Virus record (IMG/VR): IMGVR_UViG_3300020020_000055
Coordinates: 1 to 47,241 of that record
Origin: a virus
Length of the DNA: 47,241 nucleotides
Strand: one strand, 5' to 3'
Numbering within the stretch: the stretch's first letter is position 1; each line of letters begins with the position of its first letter. Under the pieces are notes generated by a model. It saw nothing but the letters and a program-made list of their open reading frames with translations, ran no database searches and was not told the DNA's origin. Positions 1-8,181 of this stretch are shown piece after piece. A program made the translations under genes and the position numbers.

Positions 1-1367
1 TTGATGTCCTGCTTAGTCGGTACGACGCCCATGCGGCGGTCGAGCTCCAATTTGGCCTCGGCCGACAATCGCGGACCGACGACGTTGGATGCGTCGGGCA
101 TGGTTGGTGTCGCGCCCGTGGCCGCGAGTGCGGCCGATGCGGTCGCGCCCGTGAGTGCGCGCGGCAACGTAGCGACCAAGTGTTTGACCGTTGCGATCGG
201 GCAACTCGGATCACTCAGTGTCGCGACTAGATCGCGGTCGAAGTCTGGTCGGCTCGCGAGCAATCGCCCGCGCTCGTCGGCCGCCTTGGCGCGCTGAGAC
301 TCGACGCGCATGCGGTGCACCTCGGCTTGTGCCGATGCGGCCATTTTCATCGCGCGCGATGCGATGGCTTTGGCGTCATCTTTTGACGCGTCGTCGGCGG
401 GCTCGTCGTCGGGCGTCGCCGCGTCGGGCTCGTCGTCGGGCGTCGCCGCGTCGGGCTCGTCAGACTTATCGAACGCGGCGAGTGCGGCGGCCGCGCGCTT
501 AGCGTCGGGCCCGTCGCCCGAGGCTAGTTTTTGAAGCGCCTTACGCGCCTCTTCTTTATCATCCATTACAGGACCCGATTTGATTAGAGTAATTAGTGCG
601 TCTAGCGACATGATTGAATCGGCTAGACCAGCGCTCACGGCGTCGACGCCATGAAACACACCCGCGTCTAACGCTTTTGCGTCGACGCCTCGGCGCTCTT
701 TTACGAGGCCAAAAAACACACCCGCGAGCGAATCGACTAAGCGTTGTGACGCAATCGACTCGGGCTCGGTAAGCGGCGCGTCTGCATACCCATCGGCTTT
801 ACGCGCGCCCGACGCAAAGTATGTGATCGCGACGCCGGCCGCGGCGGTCGCTTTCGACGTGTCGGTACGCGTCGCAATTATGCCAATTGAGCCAACTATG
901 CCCGACTCACTAAGTATGATTCGGTCGGCGGCGCATGCGAGCGCGTACCCGGCCGAGTTGGCCCGGTCTAACACCCATGCATAAACCGGCTTGCCCGCGA
1001 GTTGACAGATCGCGCGGATCTTACGCGACGCCTCGATACACCCGGCCGCGTCGCCGCCCGGCGTCGATAGCTCCAACACGACCGCGCATGCTTCCGAGAA
1101 ACATGCGGCCGCAACCCGCCCGATGATTTCCTCATACGAGTCGTCAACCGCGCCCGCCCGTTGGGTGAGCGGGCCCGCGATAGATACGATTGCGACGCCG
1201 TCGTATTCGTAGGTTGGGCGGATCGACTTACGTGCGGGTACGAGCTCGCCGATTGCTCGGGTGTCGATTGCGTATGCATGGCCCGCTTGAAGCTCAAGCT
1301 TGCGTGTCTCGACGGGCGCGTGCGTGCGGCCAATGACCTCACCGCGTGAGTTGATTAGGTCGGTCAT
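1..1367 (-). CDS. S49-family head maturation protease (5' part; wraps across contig ends)
   Basis: This is a prohead protease of the SppA/lambda C type, expected to cleave scaffold and head proteins during capsid maturation. The gene starts at ATG 1365-1367, overlapping the portal stop as ATGA. It runs off the left end and, through the 126-bp repeat, finishes at 47042, giving 476 aa in one frame. Residues 98-105 carry the ELSTPGGD motif. The catalytic serine is S137 in ANSAGYALACAADRI, and the likely lysine is K189 in SGARKADG, 52 residues later, the spacing known for bacterial SppA. After about residue 260 the sequence turns acidic and repetitive (DEPDAATPD repeats) and then helical, consistent with a fused scaffold region. 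The order portal, protease, decoration protein, capsid supports the role. Confidence 0.88.
   Translation of the reverse strand, partial: MTDLINSRGEVIGRTHAPVETRKLELQAGHAYAIDTRAIGELVPARKSIRPTYEYDGVAIVSIAGPLTQRAGAVDDSYEEIIGRVAAACFSEACAVVLELSTPGGDAAGCIEASRKIRAICQLAGKPVYAWVLDRANSAGYALACAADRIILSESGIVGSIGIIATRTDTSKATAAAGVAITYFASGARKADGYADAPLTEPESIASQRLVDSLAGVFFGLVKERRGVDAKALDAGVFHGVDAVSAGLADSIMSLDALITLIKSGPVMDDKEEARKALQKLASGDGPDAKRAAAALAAFDKSDEPDAATPDDEPDAATPDDEPADDASKDDAKAIASRAMKMAASAQAEVHRMRVESQRAKAADERGRLLASRPDFDRDLVATLSDPSCPIATVKHLVATLPRALTGATASAALAATGATPTMPDASNVVGPRLSAEAKLELDRRMGVVPTKQDI
11..136. repeat. Terminal direct repeat, left copy
   Basis: These 126 bases recur exactly at 47116-47241. 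Overlaying the two copies joins the open left and right ends of the head protease gene in frame, so the contig is circular or circularly permuted. Bases 1-10 differ from the sequence preceding the right copy, so they are either a minor variant or an assembly tail. A 126-bp overlap is also what a long-k-mer assembler leaves on a circular sequence, so it should not be read as a physical terminal repeat. Confidence 0.9.
400..462. repeat. 27-bp tandem repeat, 2.3 copies, in the protease gene
   Basis: A 27-bp unit starting at 400 is repeated at 427 and partly at 454. It encodes repeats of DEPDAATPD in the acidic linker between the protease domain and the C-terminal region. Such units can change copy number by slippage without shifting the frame. 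Confidence 0.85.
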
Positions 1368-3055
1368 GCTGCAACCTCGTCGGGCGCGTCGGGCGCCTCG
1401 GGTGCGGGTGGTGCGGCCGCGCGGTCGGGTGGCTCGGCCGACGCGGGCACAAACCCGCGGCCAATCGTTCCCAACAACGCATCGGCTTGCGGCTCGGTGA
1501 GCAAAAAGGCGACCTTGAGTGTTTCGATCGCCGTTTCACGCGGTATGCGACCCGCGGCCGCCCGCTCGACGACGTCGAGCATTCCGGTCACTTGGGCGCC
1601 ATTCAGCGCCGTGTCGGCGACAGGCTTGCCGCCCGCAATGGCCGCGTCGGTCGCGTTGGCTGCGACGCCGTCGCCCGAATCGGCGCCGCCCTTGACGAGG
1701 CGCAGGCTTGGTTTGGTGCCCGTGCCCGTGTTGGCGCCCGACGTGTCGACGTACGCGTCGGCCTCGACGAGCGGGATCGCAAAGTGTTCGCACAACCGCA
1801 CCACGTCGAGCTCCAGGCCGGCCGAGGCGAGTGCGGTTGTTAGACCCGAGATTGCATTGCCGACCGTGACCATCGAGGTCGCCTCGGCGTTGCGATCCTT
1901 GGGCGGTGTTACGTCATATTCCATGACGCACGGCCGCGAGTCGATCGCCTCGACGCCGTACCGACGCGCAATAAAGATCGGGAGGATCTGAGTATTGATC
2001 GTGTACGCGAGCGAGTCGGCCGTTTCCTTGATGAGGTCGGCGCGAATCGTCTTATGGATATCCGAATTTTGAAAACCCGCGCCGCCGTCGACGGTGACCG
2101 TTTGACCGGCAATGCTTATGATGCATTCGGTGTTTTGGTCGGCAATAGTCTTGACAAAACAGTCATATCCACGACCATTTGATTCAACTAGTTTTACGTC
2201 ATAGCCCGGCGTCATACCAAATACGGTATTGACACCCCAAGCCATGACAGCCTGAAACCATGAATCCTTTTGTTGCTCCGACGCGCCTTGTGGTGCGACG
2301 GCAACGCGTGCGGGATTGGCTAACTTTGCCTCCCACAAATCTTTATGCCAATTCGCATGATCCTTGCGGATATATGCGCGGCCGATCGCACGCCATAAAC
2401 TCGACTGCCAAGGCGCAATGCGACCACCCGGCGTGTGCAATACCCAACGGCCGTCGCCCGGCGTTATCTTGAGCCGACCAACCGCGCTCAAATAATACCA
2501 TTGGTTTTCAGACCAAACGTATTGCAGGTATTGCGGATCGTATCGGCACAAAACGGGATAGTCGCGGCCGGGTACGGGTAGCAATTCGCCAACACCGACA
2601 CCCATCAGCAACCCATCGGCGGCTAGCAAGGCTAGTTCCGACGGCGGGCACATTTCATCGAACACCGAGCGCACCGAGTCGTTACCCAACTCTAGTGATT
2701 TGACGATCTCGGGATCGCCTCGAAAGCGCCGCGGCAAGCGTACGAGCCCGCCCGTGCGAGTCGAAAGCACGCCCGAGATCACACCGTCGCGTCGAGCGGC
2801 GGCCATGAGTCGACCAGCCAACCGCAAGTCGCCCGAGTCGGCGTTATGCTCGGCCGTGTCGAGGTCGTCTAGATACCATTTAGTTTGCGAGTACGACGGT
2901 AGTTGAATCTGGCCGCCGAGCAATTTCCGTAACCTGACAACTAACGAGTCGTCGAGGTCGGTACCCTCGGGCACTGTTATCGCGGGCTCGGCTTGATAGG
3001 TACTAATACCTAGCAGCCGACCGACAATTGATTGCAGTGCGTTTGCTTTCGCCAC
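1364..3055 (-). CDS. Portal protein, DUF935 (Mu gp29-like) type
   Basis: Predicted portal that forms the dodecameric DNA channel at the head vertex and docks the terminase. The length of about 563 aa, the place between terminase and protease, and the central region with WHKDLWEAKLANPARVAV fit the DUF935 portal family of Mu-like heads. The last 60 residues are rich in Ala, Pro and Asp. I prefer the GTG at 3055, which gives MAKANALQ; an in-frame TTG at 3067 is the alternative, and neither has a clear Shine-Dalgarno. The stop TGA overlaps the protease ATG, so the two are translationally coupled. The family call rests on remembered pattern and context. Confidence 0.8.
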   Translation of the reverse strand: MAKANALQSIVGRLLGISTYQAEPAITVPEGTDLDDSLVVRLRKLLGGQIQLPSYSQTKWYLDDLDTAEHNADSGDLRLAGRLMAAARRDGVISGVLSTRTGGLVRLPRRFRGDPEIVKSLELGNDSVRSVFDEMCPPSELALLAADGLLMGVGVGELLPVPGRDYPVLCRYDPQYLQYVWSENQWYYLSAVGRLKITPGDGRWVLHTPGGRIAPWQSSLWRAIGRAYIRKDHANWHKDLWEAKLANPARVAVAPQGASEQQKDSWFQAVMAWGVNTVFGMTPGYDVKLVESNGRGYDCFVKTIADQNTECIISIAGQTVTVDGGAGFQNSDIHKTIRADLIKETADSLAYTINTQILPIFIARRYGVEAIDSRPCVMEYDVTPPKDRNAEATSMVTVGNAISGLTTALASAGLELDVVRLCEHFAIPLVEADAYVDTSGANTGTGTKPSLRLVKGGADSGDGVAANATDAAIAGGKPVADTALNGAQVTGMLDVVERAAAGRIPRETAIETLKVAFLLTEPQADALLGTIGRGFVPASAEPPDRAAAPPAPEAPDAPDEVAA

Positions 3056-3095
3056 GCACCCAATCAAACACAGCTTTTATGTGCGCGCGGCGAAT

Positions 3096-3317
3096 CTAAT
3101 ATGTGAGTCGGCCGGCGATCGCGTGTGGTTTGGACCAATCCTCGATACCGATACCGTAAGACCGTTCGAGCTCGACGCGAGCCCGCGGGCACGGTCGAGC
3201 GTCGCCCGACAACCACTCGGATACGCACGACGCCGACACAGCGCACCGTGCCGCGATTGCACGCCGCTCGGTGCGCTCGGTGAGCGCTAGCAGTAACCGT
3301 TGGCCGCGCGTAATCAT
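3096..3317 (-). CDS. Small HTH protein between terminase and portal
   Basis: A 73-aa protein with a Cro/CI-type helix-turn-helix: IAARCAVSASCVSEWLSG at about residues 20-37. It starts at ATG 3315-3317, overlapping the TerL stop as ATGA. Its pattern GQRxLL...VSEW.xG...P..R.xxE.xyGI...W is shared with the 193-aa protein on the other side of TerL (4983-5564), so the two look like diverged copies. The role is unknown: a DNA-binding helper of packaging or a regulator are both possible. Confidence 0.7.
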   Translation of the reverse strand: MITRGQRLLLALTERTERRAIAARCAVSASCVSEWLSGDARPCPRARVELERSYGIGIEDWSKPHAIAGRLTY

Positions 3318-5002
3318 CGCGGCCTCTTGAATGCATTCATGCCCGCATATGGGTCGAGCGTGCGCGCGGCGGGCGTGTTGAGTGAGTTGTGTTTGGCGCC
3401 CTCGCGTGCGGCGACTGCGCGGGCCGAGGTGTCGAGGCCGGCTTGTAAACTCAGTGGCTCCCACACCGATAAACAAAGCGCGTCAAACCTATCTGGCGAG
3501 CGGCCTAACAGTTTGCGTAATTTGTCCTTGGGCGTGAGCTTGACGCGGCCGTTGATTGCTTGGGTGAATTCCATTGAATGGAGCTCGTGCGCGAGTTTGG
3601 CGTCTTCTAAGATGGCGCCGCCCTCGCGAAACCACACCTCGAGATTTGCCGCGAGCTCGTCGCGCATGCGGTCGTATACGAGCGGGCGTCGGGTCGCTCG
3701 GTCGGACGCACGCACCGAGGCGAGGTCGTACGCGAGCGAGTGCCCGACCTCGTTAGTGTGCGCCCGTAGCTTGCCAAACAGTGTCGAGCCGATCGATCCC
3801 TCGCGGTCGACGACGACGACGGGTGTTTCGCGTGGTAACGCAAACTCTTCTATTAGTAACAACAACTGTACTAAATGCTGGTCGTCGTTTAGCCCGCGGT
3901 GCGTGCGCAGTGCGAGTTGTTTGAAACCGCGCCGCACCGAAAAGCACGAATCGTCACCCAAGCCTGTTTCGCCCGCGGGATCGATTCCGATGTACAACCG
4001 CCCCGTGTCGGGCGTGTCGGCCCAACGTTGCTCGGATTGGGCGATCATATGGATGCTAAATATCTTTGCATCCTCATAAACCGCGTGTTCGCCGCGCACG
4101 CGTATGCGGTACATCGGCGAGTCTTCGCCCCATTCGAGTTTCTTTTCTTCGATCCAATCGCGGGTCGCGAGCCCGGGTATCAGGATCTTTCCGCTAACCG
4201 CGTTGGGCGTTTCCTCCGACGATATGCGCAGCGTAAAGTAAAACCGCGACTTAGACGTGAACGCATCGAAAAACTCGCCCTCGTTACGGGTCGGGTTGCT
4301 AAACATCACAATCTTAGCGCCGCCCGCACGGTTGCCGTCGATCGCCTCGAATATGGTGTTATCGATACCCGACGCCTCGTCGGCTATATATAGTAAGTGC
4401 AACCCGGATATACCCGCGACCGCCTCGGCCTCTTTAGCCGTAAACCCGACGATTTCTCGAAAGTCGTCAGACTTAAGCCCGGTACGCGCAAGGTCGCCTT
4501 GTTCGCCGTCGATTAGCGCCGAGTGCGGGCATGGGCGTTTGATGATTAGGCCGGTTGGGTCGGCGAGTTTGCACGCGACGCACCGCCCGGATCGGGCACG
4601 CATCATACGCAATTCGCGCCAAAGTATTTGATCGACTTGGCGCGACGTCGTCGAGGTCATCACTACGCGCGCGTCGGGAAACGAGCAATAAAACCAAAGC
4701 GCGATACCCGCCGCGGTGTGAGACTTCGAGACTTTATGGCCCGACGAGATCGCGACGCGCATGTTGTCGCGTACGGCGTTTAGGATCTCGACCTGTTTAG
4801 ACCATGGTTGGACGCCGAGGATCTCAGTAAAAAAGCGTTGCGGGTCGAGTTGGTACTCGGGATTAGGGAAACGTATATGCAGCGTTGTCGCTAGTTGAAG
4901 CTCCAACGCACGATCAAAATCGTCGGCAAACGTCGCAAGCGTTGGCTCGGCGCGTTGGTACTTACGACGCGTTACCTCGTAATCAATCCTCGACGTGGTC
5001 AC
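3314..5002 (-). CDS. terL: Terminase large subunit
   Basis: ATP-driven DNA packaging motor and nuclease. The 562-aa protein has a Walker A variant SSGHKVSKSHT at residues 86-96, a Walker B LLYIADEAS at about residue 210, and the coupling motif KIVMFSNPTRNEGEFF after it. The RNase H-like nuclease half begins around RLYIGIDPAGE, with a second acidic patch in VVVVDREGS. Length and motif order are normal for the family. The 5' end overlaps the upstream HTH gene by 20 nt, and the 3' end is coupled to the small HTH gene before the portal. Confidence 0.95.
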   Translation of the reverse strand: MTTSRIDYEVTRRKYQRAEPTLATFADDFDRALELQLATTLHIRFPNPEYQLDPQRFFTEILGVQPWSKQVEILNAVRDNMRVAISSGHKVSKSHTAAGIALWFYCSFPDARVVMTSTTSRQVDQILWRELRMMRARSGRCVACKLADPTGLIIKRPCPHSALIDGEQGDLARTGLKSDDFREIVGFTAKEAEAVAGISGLHLLYIADEASGIDNTIFEAIDGNRAGGAKIVMFSNPTRNEGEFFDAFTSKSRFYFTLRISSEETPNAVSGKILIPGLATRDWIEEKKLEWGEDSPMYRIRVRGEHAVYEDAKIFSIHMIAQSEQRWADTPDTGRLYIGIDPAGETGLGDDSCFSVRRGFKQLALRTHRGLNDDQHLVQLLLLIEEFALPRETPVVVVDREGSIGSTLFGKLRAHTNEVGHSLAYDLASVRASDRATRRPLVYDRMRDELAANLEVWFREGGAILEDAKLAHELHSMEFTQAINGRVKLTPKDKLRKLLGRSPDRFDALCLSVWEPLSLQAGLDTSARAVAAREGAKHNSLNTPAARTLDPYAGMNAFKRPR

Positions 5003-5564
5003 TAACAGTCAAGCTAGCACGCGGCGCCGACGCTATCGCCTTACGTACAGCCAACCCGGCCGCGGGAAACGGCTCAAGCGCATCTAACACTAGTTTTTTG
5101 AGCCGACGCCAAGCCGGATGACTGAATACATAGCGATCCTCGGATAGCTCGGCCGCCGCTTCAAGGCGCGCGCGCAACGCGAGTACCTTGGCGGCGGCGT
5201 CGGCAAGTCGCACGCGCTCGGTCGCCGCGAGCCCGGGTTGGTGCCGCGCGCGGTCGAGTGCATCCCATAGCCCTAGACAGTCGTCGAGCGTCGTCGCGCG
5301 GGCGGCCGGCTTGGGCGCCTCGGGTGCGGTGAGCTCGACGGTCGAGCCCGGTGCGAGCGTCCAAGCGGCGGCGGGTATCCCAAATGCCTCTTGCATGCGG
5401 TACCGCACCTCGACGCTCGGTAGCTTATGCCCTTGGCGCCATTCCGACACCGAGTTGACCGAGCGGATCCCGAGCTCGCGTGCGATCGCCGACAACGTAC
5501 CTTGTACGCATAACAACATGCGTTGACCCTCGGTCGTCGGGATCGGGTCGGCCACGCTCACCAC
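4983..5564 (-). CDS. HTH protein upstream of TerL (possible terminase accessory)
   Basis: A 193-aa protein with an N-terminal helix-turn-helix (LSAIARELGIRSVNSVSEWR, about residues 24-43), a middle helical region rich in Ala, Arg and Leu (about 100-145), and a C-terminal part with FSHPAWRRLKKLVLDALEPF. The HTH resembles the 73-aa protein at 3096-3317. Terminase small subunits are often HTH proteins just upstream of TerL, but a better candidate lies at 5788-6210, so this may be an accessory or second DNA-recognition subunit. It starts at GTG 5562-5564, within the end of the preceding gene. Confidence 0.65.
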   Translation of the reverse strand: MVSVADPIPTTEGQRMLLCVQGTLSAIARELGIRSVNSVSEWRQGHKLPSVEVRYRMQEAFGIPAAAWTLAPGSTVELTAPEAPKPAARATTLDDCLGLWDALDRARHQPGLAATERVRLADAAAKVLALRARLEAAAELSEDRYVFSHPAWRRLKKLVLDALEPFPAAGLAVRKAIASAPRASLTVSDHVED

Positions 5565-5791
5565 CTACTCATATGCGGATTGCTACTAATGACCCAAGGG
5601 CGCGTCGGCCAAGGGCGCTCGCGTCGGTCGTCGTCGATATCCTCGGCGAGGGCGAGGCTATACCGGCCCCACATACACGCCGCGTCGAGCAACCGATCGC
5701 ATGTACCCGCCGACCAATACACGCCGCGCTCTAGTTGCATGCGCTCGATTAGATAGTACGCCGCCTCGCGGATCCGATCTGTATGGTTCAT
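5558..5791 (-). CDS. Hypothetical protein in the packaging module
   Basis: A 77-aa soluble protein, unrecognised. It is rich in aromatic and charged residues (YYLIERMQLERGVYWSAG in the first third) with an acidic centre (EDIDDDRRE). It is coupled by overlap to the terminase small subunit candidate before it and the HTH gene after it, so it is made with the packaging proteins. Confidence 0.7.
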   Translation of the reverse strand: MNHTDRIREAAYYLIERMQLERGVYWSAGTCDRLLDAACMWGRYSLALAEDIDDDRRERPWPTRPWVISSNPHMSRW

Positions 5792-6210
5792 GCGTCGTGC
5801 GCCTTGGGTAGGAATGGGCTAAACGGCCTCGGCTCGGGCGTCGGCGCGGGTGGTGTCACCTCGGCCGGCGTTGGCTGTATTTGGGTCACTTGCCGCGCAC
5901 CATACAGAGTCGGGTGTTTGCGCTCCAAATTCCAAGCGGCGGCACGCCAATCGCCGCCGCCGAGTTTGGACTCGGCCGCGCGGTTGATAATGTCCTGCAT
6001 ACGGATCGCGTCGTCGGCGACCGCGCGGTCGAGCTCGGTTGCAAATGACACGTACGGCTCACGACCGTCGCGCCCTTGTACGAGCCAATGGTTTAGCGCC
6101 GCCTCGGTGACGCCGACCGCGGCCGCGGCGTGTTTCCTAAACGCGCCCTTGCGTACCGCGTCGATTATTAGATCGCCTAGCTCGGGTGAATACTTGTTAG
6201 TACGTGCCAC
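5788..6210 (-). CDS. terS: Terminase small subunit candidate
   Basis: Predicted DNA-recognition subunit of the packaging motor. The 140-aa protein opens MARTNKYSPELGDLIIDAV and has a helix-turn-helix (KHAAAAVGVTEAALNHWL). An oligomerising helical segment follows and then the WNLERKHPTLYG motif, common in phage terminase small subunits with this architecture. The C-terminal 30 residues are Pro-rich and probably disordered. I chose GTG 6208-6210; an in-frame GTG at 6216 would add MC. It is the first gene after a strong terminator, only about 20 bp downstream of the T-tract. Confidence 0.75.
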   Translation of the reverse strand: MARTNKYSPELGDLIIDAVRKGAFRKHAAAAVGVTEAALNHWLVQGRDGREPYVSFATELDRAVADDAIRMQDIINRAAESKLGGGDWRAAAWNLERKHPTLYGARQVTQIQPTPAEVTPPAPTPEPRPFSPFLPKAHDA

Positions 6211-6230
6211 GCACACAACCGTAGCACCAA

Positions 6231-6269
6231 ATAAAAAAACGGCCGACTATCGGTTAGACAGTCGGCCGT
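6231..6269 (-). terminator. Rho-independent terminator before the packaging genes
   Basis: On the minus strand a perfect 10-bp stem, ACGGCCGACT (6260-6269) with AGTCGGCCGT (6239-6248), closes an 11-nt loop. It is followed by seven T and a further T-rich run. It ends the early leftward operon just before the terminase genes. Confidence 0.92.
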
Positions 6270-6299
6270 GCGGGCACCAAGGTCGGTTGCGTCAATCCG

Positions 6300-6590
6300 T
6301 TATCGCCAGCTGCGCCATGGGCATTCGCTGATTCGTTTGCCGCATATACAACGCGCCTCGCGGTCGACGTCGAGGTCGAACCATTGACGGCGGCTCGGCG
6401 CGGCGTCGACACCAACCATACTCACGCCGTAATACTCGATTGGTATCGCCTTGAACTCGACCGCGGGCGTCGCGACGACCTCGGGCGCCGCGCCCGACAA
6501 TCGGTGCGGCGCGTCTAGCAAGCGGTCGAGCTCGTCGACGGTCGACGGCTCGGCGTACGCCGCGGCCAGCGCTAGCTTAGGTTGGCTCAC
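6300..6590 (-). CDS. Small protein with C-terminal CxC motif
   Basis: A 96-aa protein of unknown function. The first 45 residues are Ala-rich and helical. The C-terminus has RCICGKRISECPWRSW, whose three cysteines suggest a small metal-binding knuckle. The GTG start overlaps the previous stop as GTGA. It is the last gene before the 6.24-kb terminator. Confidence 0.65.
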   Translation of the reverse strand: MSQPKLALAAAYAEPSTVDELDRLLDAPHRLSGAAPEVVATPAVEFKAIPIEYYGVSMVGVDAAPSRRQWFDLDVDREARCICGKRISECPWRSWR

Positions 6591-6928
6591 GACACGCCCC
6601 GTGCGCCCTTGAGCGACGCGTTCAATAGCTCGTCAATCAACTTGGCGTTGCGCGCTCGGCGTGCCGCTCGGGCGAGCTCGCGGGCGGCGTCACGTTTGGT
6701 CGCGTACTTGAGCGCGTACGCGCCTAACGTAAGCGGCAACGCGATCGCGAGGATCGGTACCTCGTCAACCTCGGCGTAACTTTTTATTAGCATCGAGATG
6801 GCTGTAAACACGTGCCCGCGGCCGCCGCCCGATTCGCGTGCGGCGTTGGTCGCGGCGAGGGCAATGCGCTGGGCAATCGTCGAGTCGTCTAGTTTGTGAT
6901 TGGGAGTCGTGTCAGTCGGCTGTGTCAT
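6587..6928 (-). CDS. Helical hypothetical protein
   Basis: A 113-aa protein, unrecognised, with a hydrophobic helical centre (VPILAIALPLTLGAYALKYA) followed by an Arg/Ala-rich amphipathic helix. The hydrophobic stretch is short of a clear membrane anchor. It could be a distant member of the small helical family found at 7939-8817, but the alignment by eye is weak. Confidence 0.65.
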   Translation of the reverse strand: MTQPTDTTPNHKLDDSTIAQRIALAATNAARESGGGRGHVFTAISMLIKSYAEVDEVPILAIALPLTLGAYALKYATKRDAARELARAARRARNAKLIDELLNASLKGARGVS

Positions 6929-6954
6929 GTGTGGGATCCGATCCGGTTTTGGGT

Positions 6955-7308
6955 TTAGAGTTGCGCTTGACCCGCCCGCGCTTTGGCGACCGCGTCGACT
7001 ATGGTTTGTAAGAGTTGGCCCGCCGCTCGTTTGTCGCCCTCGACAATCAAGTCAAACCACAACTCGGCGCCCTCGGCCGCCGACGCCAATATGTCGGCGC
7101 GTGTACGGCCGCGCGGTGAGAGTCTATAAACCAACGCAATATTCGCCGCGGCGATTGACAATAAAAGCGCGCATTGCTCGCCGACGTCGAGGTCGCGTAC
7201 CTCGGGCATTTCCCGATCTAGTGTGGCAATCGCCTTGACTGTAAGTTGATAGACACGATCTCGTGTCGGGTCGGTTGGTTCGTCCGTTTTCCCCTGAGTG
7301 TCTGACAC
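6955..7308 (-). CDS. Helical hypothetical protein with strong RBS
   Basis: A 117-aa acidic helical protein. The GTG start at 7306-7308 is fixed by a very good Shine-Dalgarno (GGAGGTG, 5-7 nt upstream on the minus strand); the longer frame to 7410 lacks one. The middle reads QCALLLSIAAANIALVY, a hydrophobic helix like those in the neighbouring small proteins. An AT-rich leader with a direct repeat precedes it, so this gene may have its own control. Confidence 0.7.
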   Translation of the reverse strand: MSDTQGKTDEPTDPTRDRVYQLTVKAIATLDREMPEVRDLDVGEQCALLLSIAAANIALVYRLSPRGRTRADILASAAEGAELWFDLIVEGDKRAAGQLLQTIVDAVAKARAGQAQL

Positions 7309-7436
7309 GTCCCACCTCCAGATTTTTCTGAAATTTGCCCGGAATTTTTCTATTTGCCCGCGCGGACTTACCTTCCCCCATACTGTCAGACGGGGGGTCG
7401 CCGCGCACACCTTGCATACATCGCGAAACTACTACG
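7309..7436. promoter_or_regulatory. AT-rich leader with direct repeat
   Basis: A 128-bp gap upstream of the 117-aa gene. Two imperfect direct repeats, 7322-7341 and 7344-7360, share ATTTTTCT followed by TTTGCCCG (plus strand). A C5/G5 pairing flanks a 12-nt segment near 7375-7396. I see no clear -35/-10 pair. It is a plausible internal promoter or translational control region. Confidence 0.4.
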
Positions 7437-7649
7437 TTATTCGGGCGTGCGTATATACCCAGCGTCGGCCGCTATTACATACATATAGCGACACATACGG
7501 AACATCTCGCACGTGTACTCAAAACACGCGTCACATGCGCATGCCTCGGGCGACGTTAGCGCATAGTCCATGGTTGCCCATGCTGGCATATACACGTCGC
7601 GTGTGCTCACGGTACATACCAACTCACCATCTACTAATACGACGTCCAT
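7437..7649 (-). CDS. Cys-rich small hypothetical protein
   Basis: A 70-aa protein with five cysteines in its second half (CACDACFEYTCEMFRMC), which suggests metal binding. No family recognised. It starts at ATG 7647-7649, 8 nt after the preceding stop. Confidence 0.6.
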   Translation of the reverse strand: MDVVLVDGELVCTVSTRDVYMPAWATMDYALTSPEACACDACFEYTCEMFRMCRYMYVIAADAGYIRTPE

Positions 7650-7657
7650 GGTGGTAC

Positions 7658-7942
7658 CTAGTAATCGTCTTTAGTGATTGGTGAGCTATGTGGGTTGTCG
7701 GTTAGGTCGTCGGTACATAGCGTTGCGGCGTACCCGATAACATCGTACTCGCCATGCCTAACACGTATGTATGCTCGGCCGGGTGGCTTGCCTCGCTCCT
7801 CTGCCACAAACCAATACGCACGTACGCCCCAATCATACACACGGTCGACTATGCATAGTAGAGGGCCCCAATCCGAGTAATCCGGGTGCAGCTGGATTAC
7901 GTTGCTAACGCTGATTTGATTGGCGGGCGGCGTGGTCGTCAT
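7658..7942 (-). CDS. Hypothetical protein
   Basis: A 94-aa soluble protein with alternating hydrophobic strands (GPLLCIVDRVYDWGVRAYWF, then RAYIRVRHGEYDVIG), most likely a small beta-rich fold. The start ATG overlaps the previous stop as ATGA, which rules out the longer frame to 7975. Function unknown. Confidence 0.65.
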   Translation of the reverse strand: MTTTPPANQISVSNVIQLHPDYSDWGPLLCIVDRVYDWGVRAYWFVAEERGKPPGRAYIRVRHGEYDVIGYAATLCTDDLTDNPHSSPITKDDY

Positions 7943-8181
7943 AGCAGACCCGACCCGCGCACGTTTTCGCAACACTTGCGTATGACGACGTCGAGCGGTT
8001 GGCCCGACTCGTATGCGTACTTATAGAACGTATACGTAGCGACGATCAGGGCGACTTGTGAGCGCCAATGCGGGTCGACGTTGGCCGATTCGCGCTCTAT
8101 TGCGTCTTGTACGCGGTGCACCGCTGCTAACACCGAGGTTTGCACGGCCTCGGTCACGGGTCGGTCGAATTCATCCCGCAT
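7939..8181 (-). CDS. Small helical family protein, copy 3
   Basis: An 80-aa all-helical protein. Its core QVALIVATYTFYKYAYESGQ followed by PLDVVIRKCCENVR matches in spacing the cores of the next two genes upstream (8171-8461 and 8458-8817) and of 22158-22454: a hydrophobic helix, a Gly turn, a second helix ending in Arg. It overlaps its upstream neighbour by 11 nt. Function unknown. Confidence 0.68.
   Translation of the reverse strand: MRDEFDRPVTEAVQTSVLAAVHRVQDAIERESANVDPHWRSQVALIVATYTFYKYAYESGQPLDVVIRKCCENVRGSGLL

Noticed and set aside
1-297. Plus-strand frame at the left edge
   Set aside because: It is antisense to the protease C-terminal region, which is shown to be coding by the join across the contig ends.
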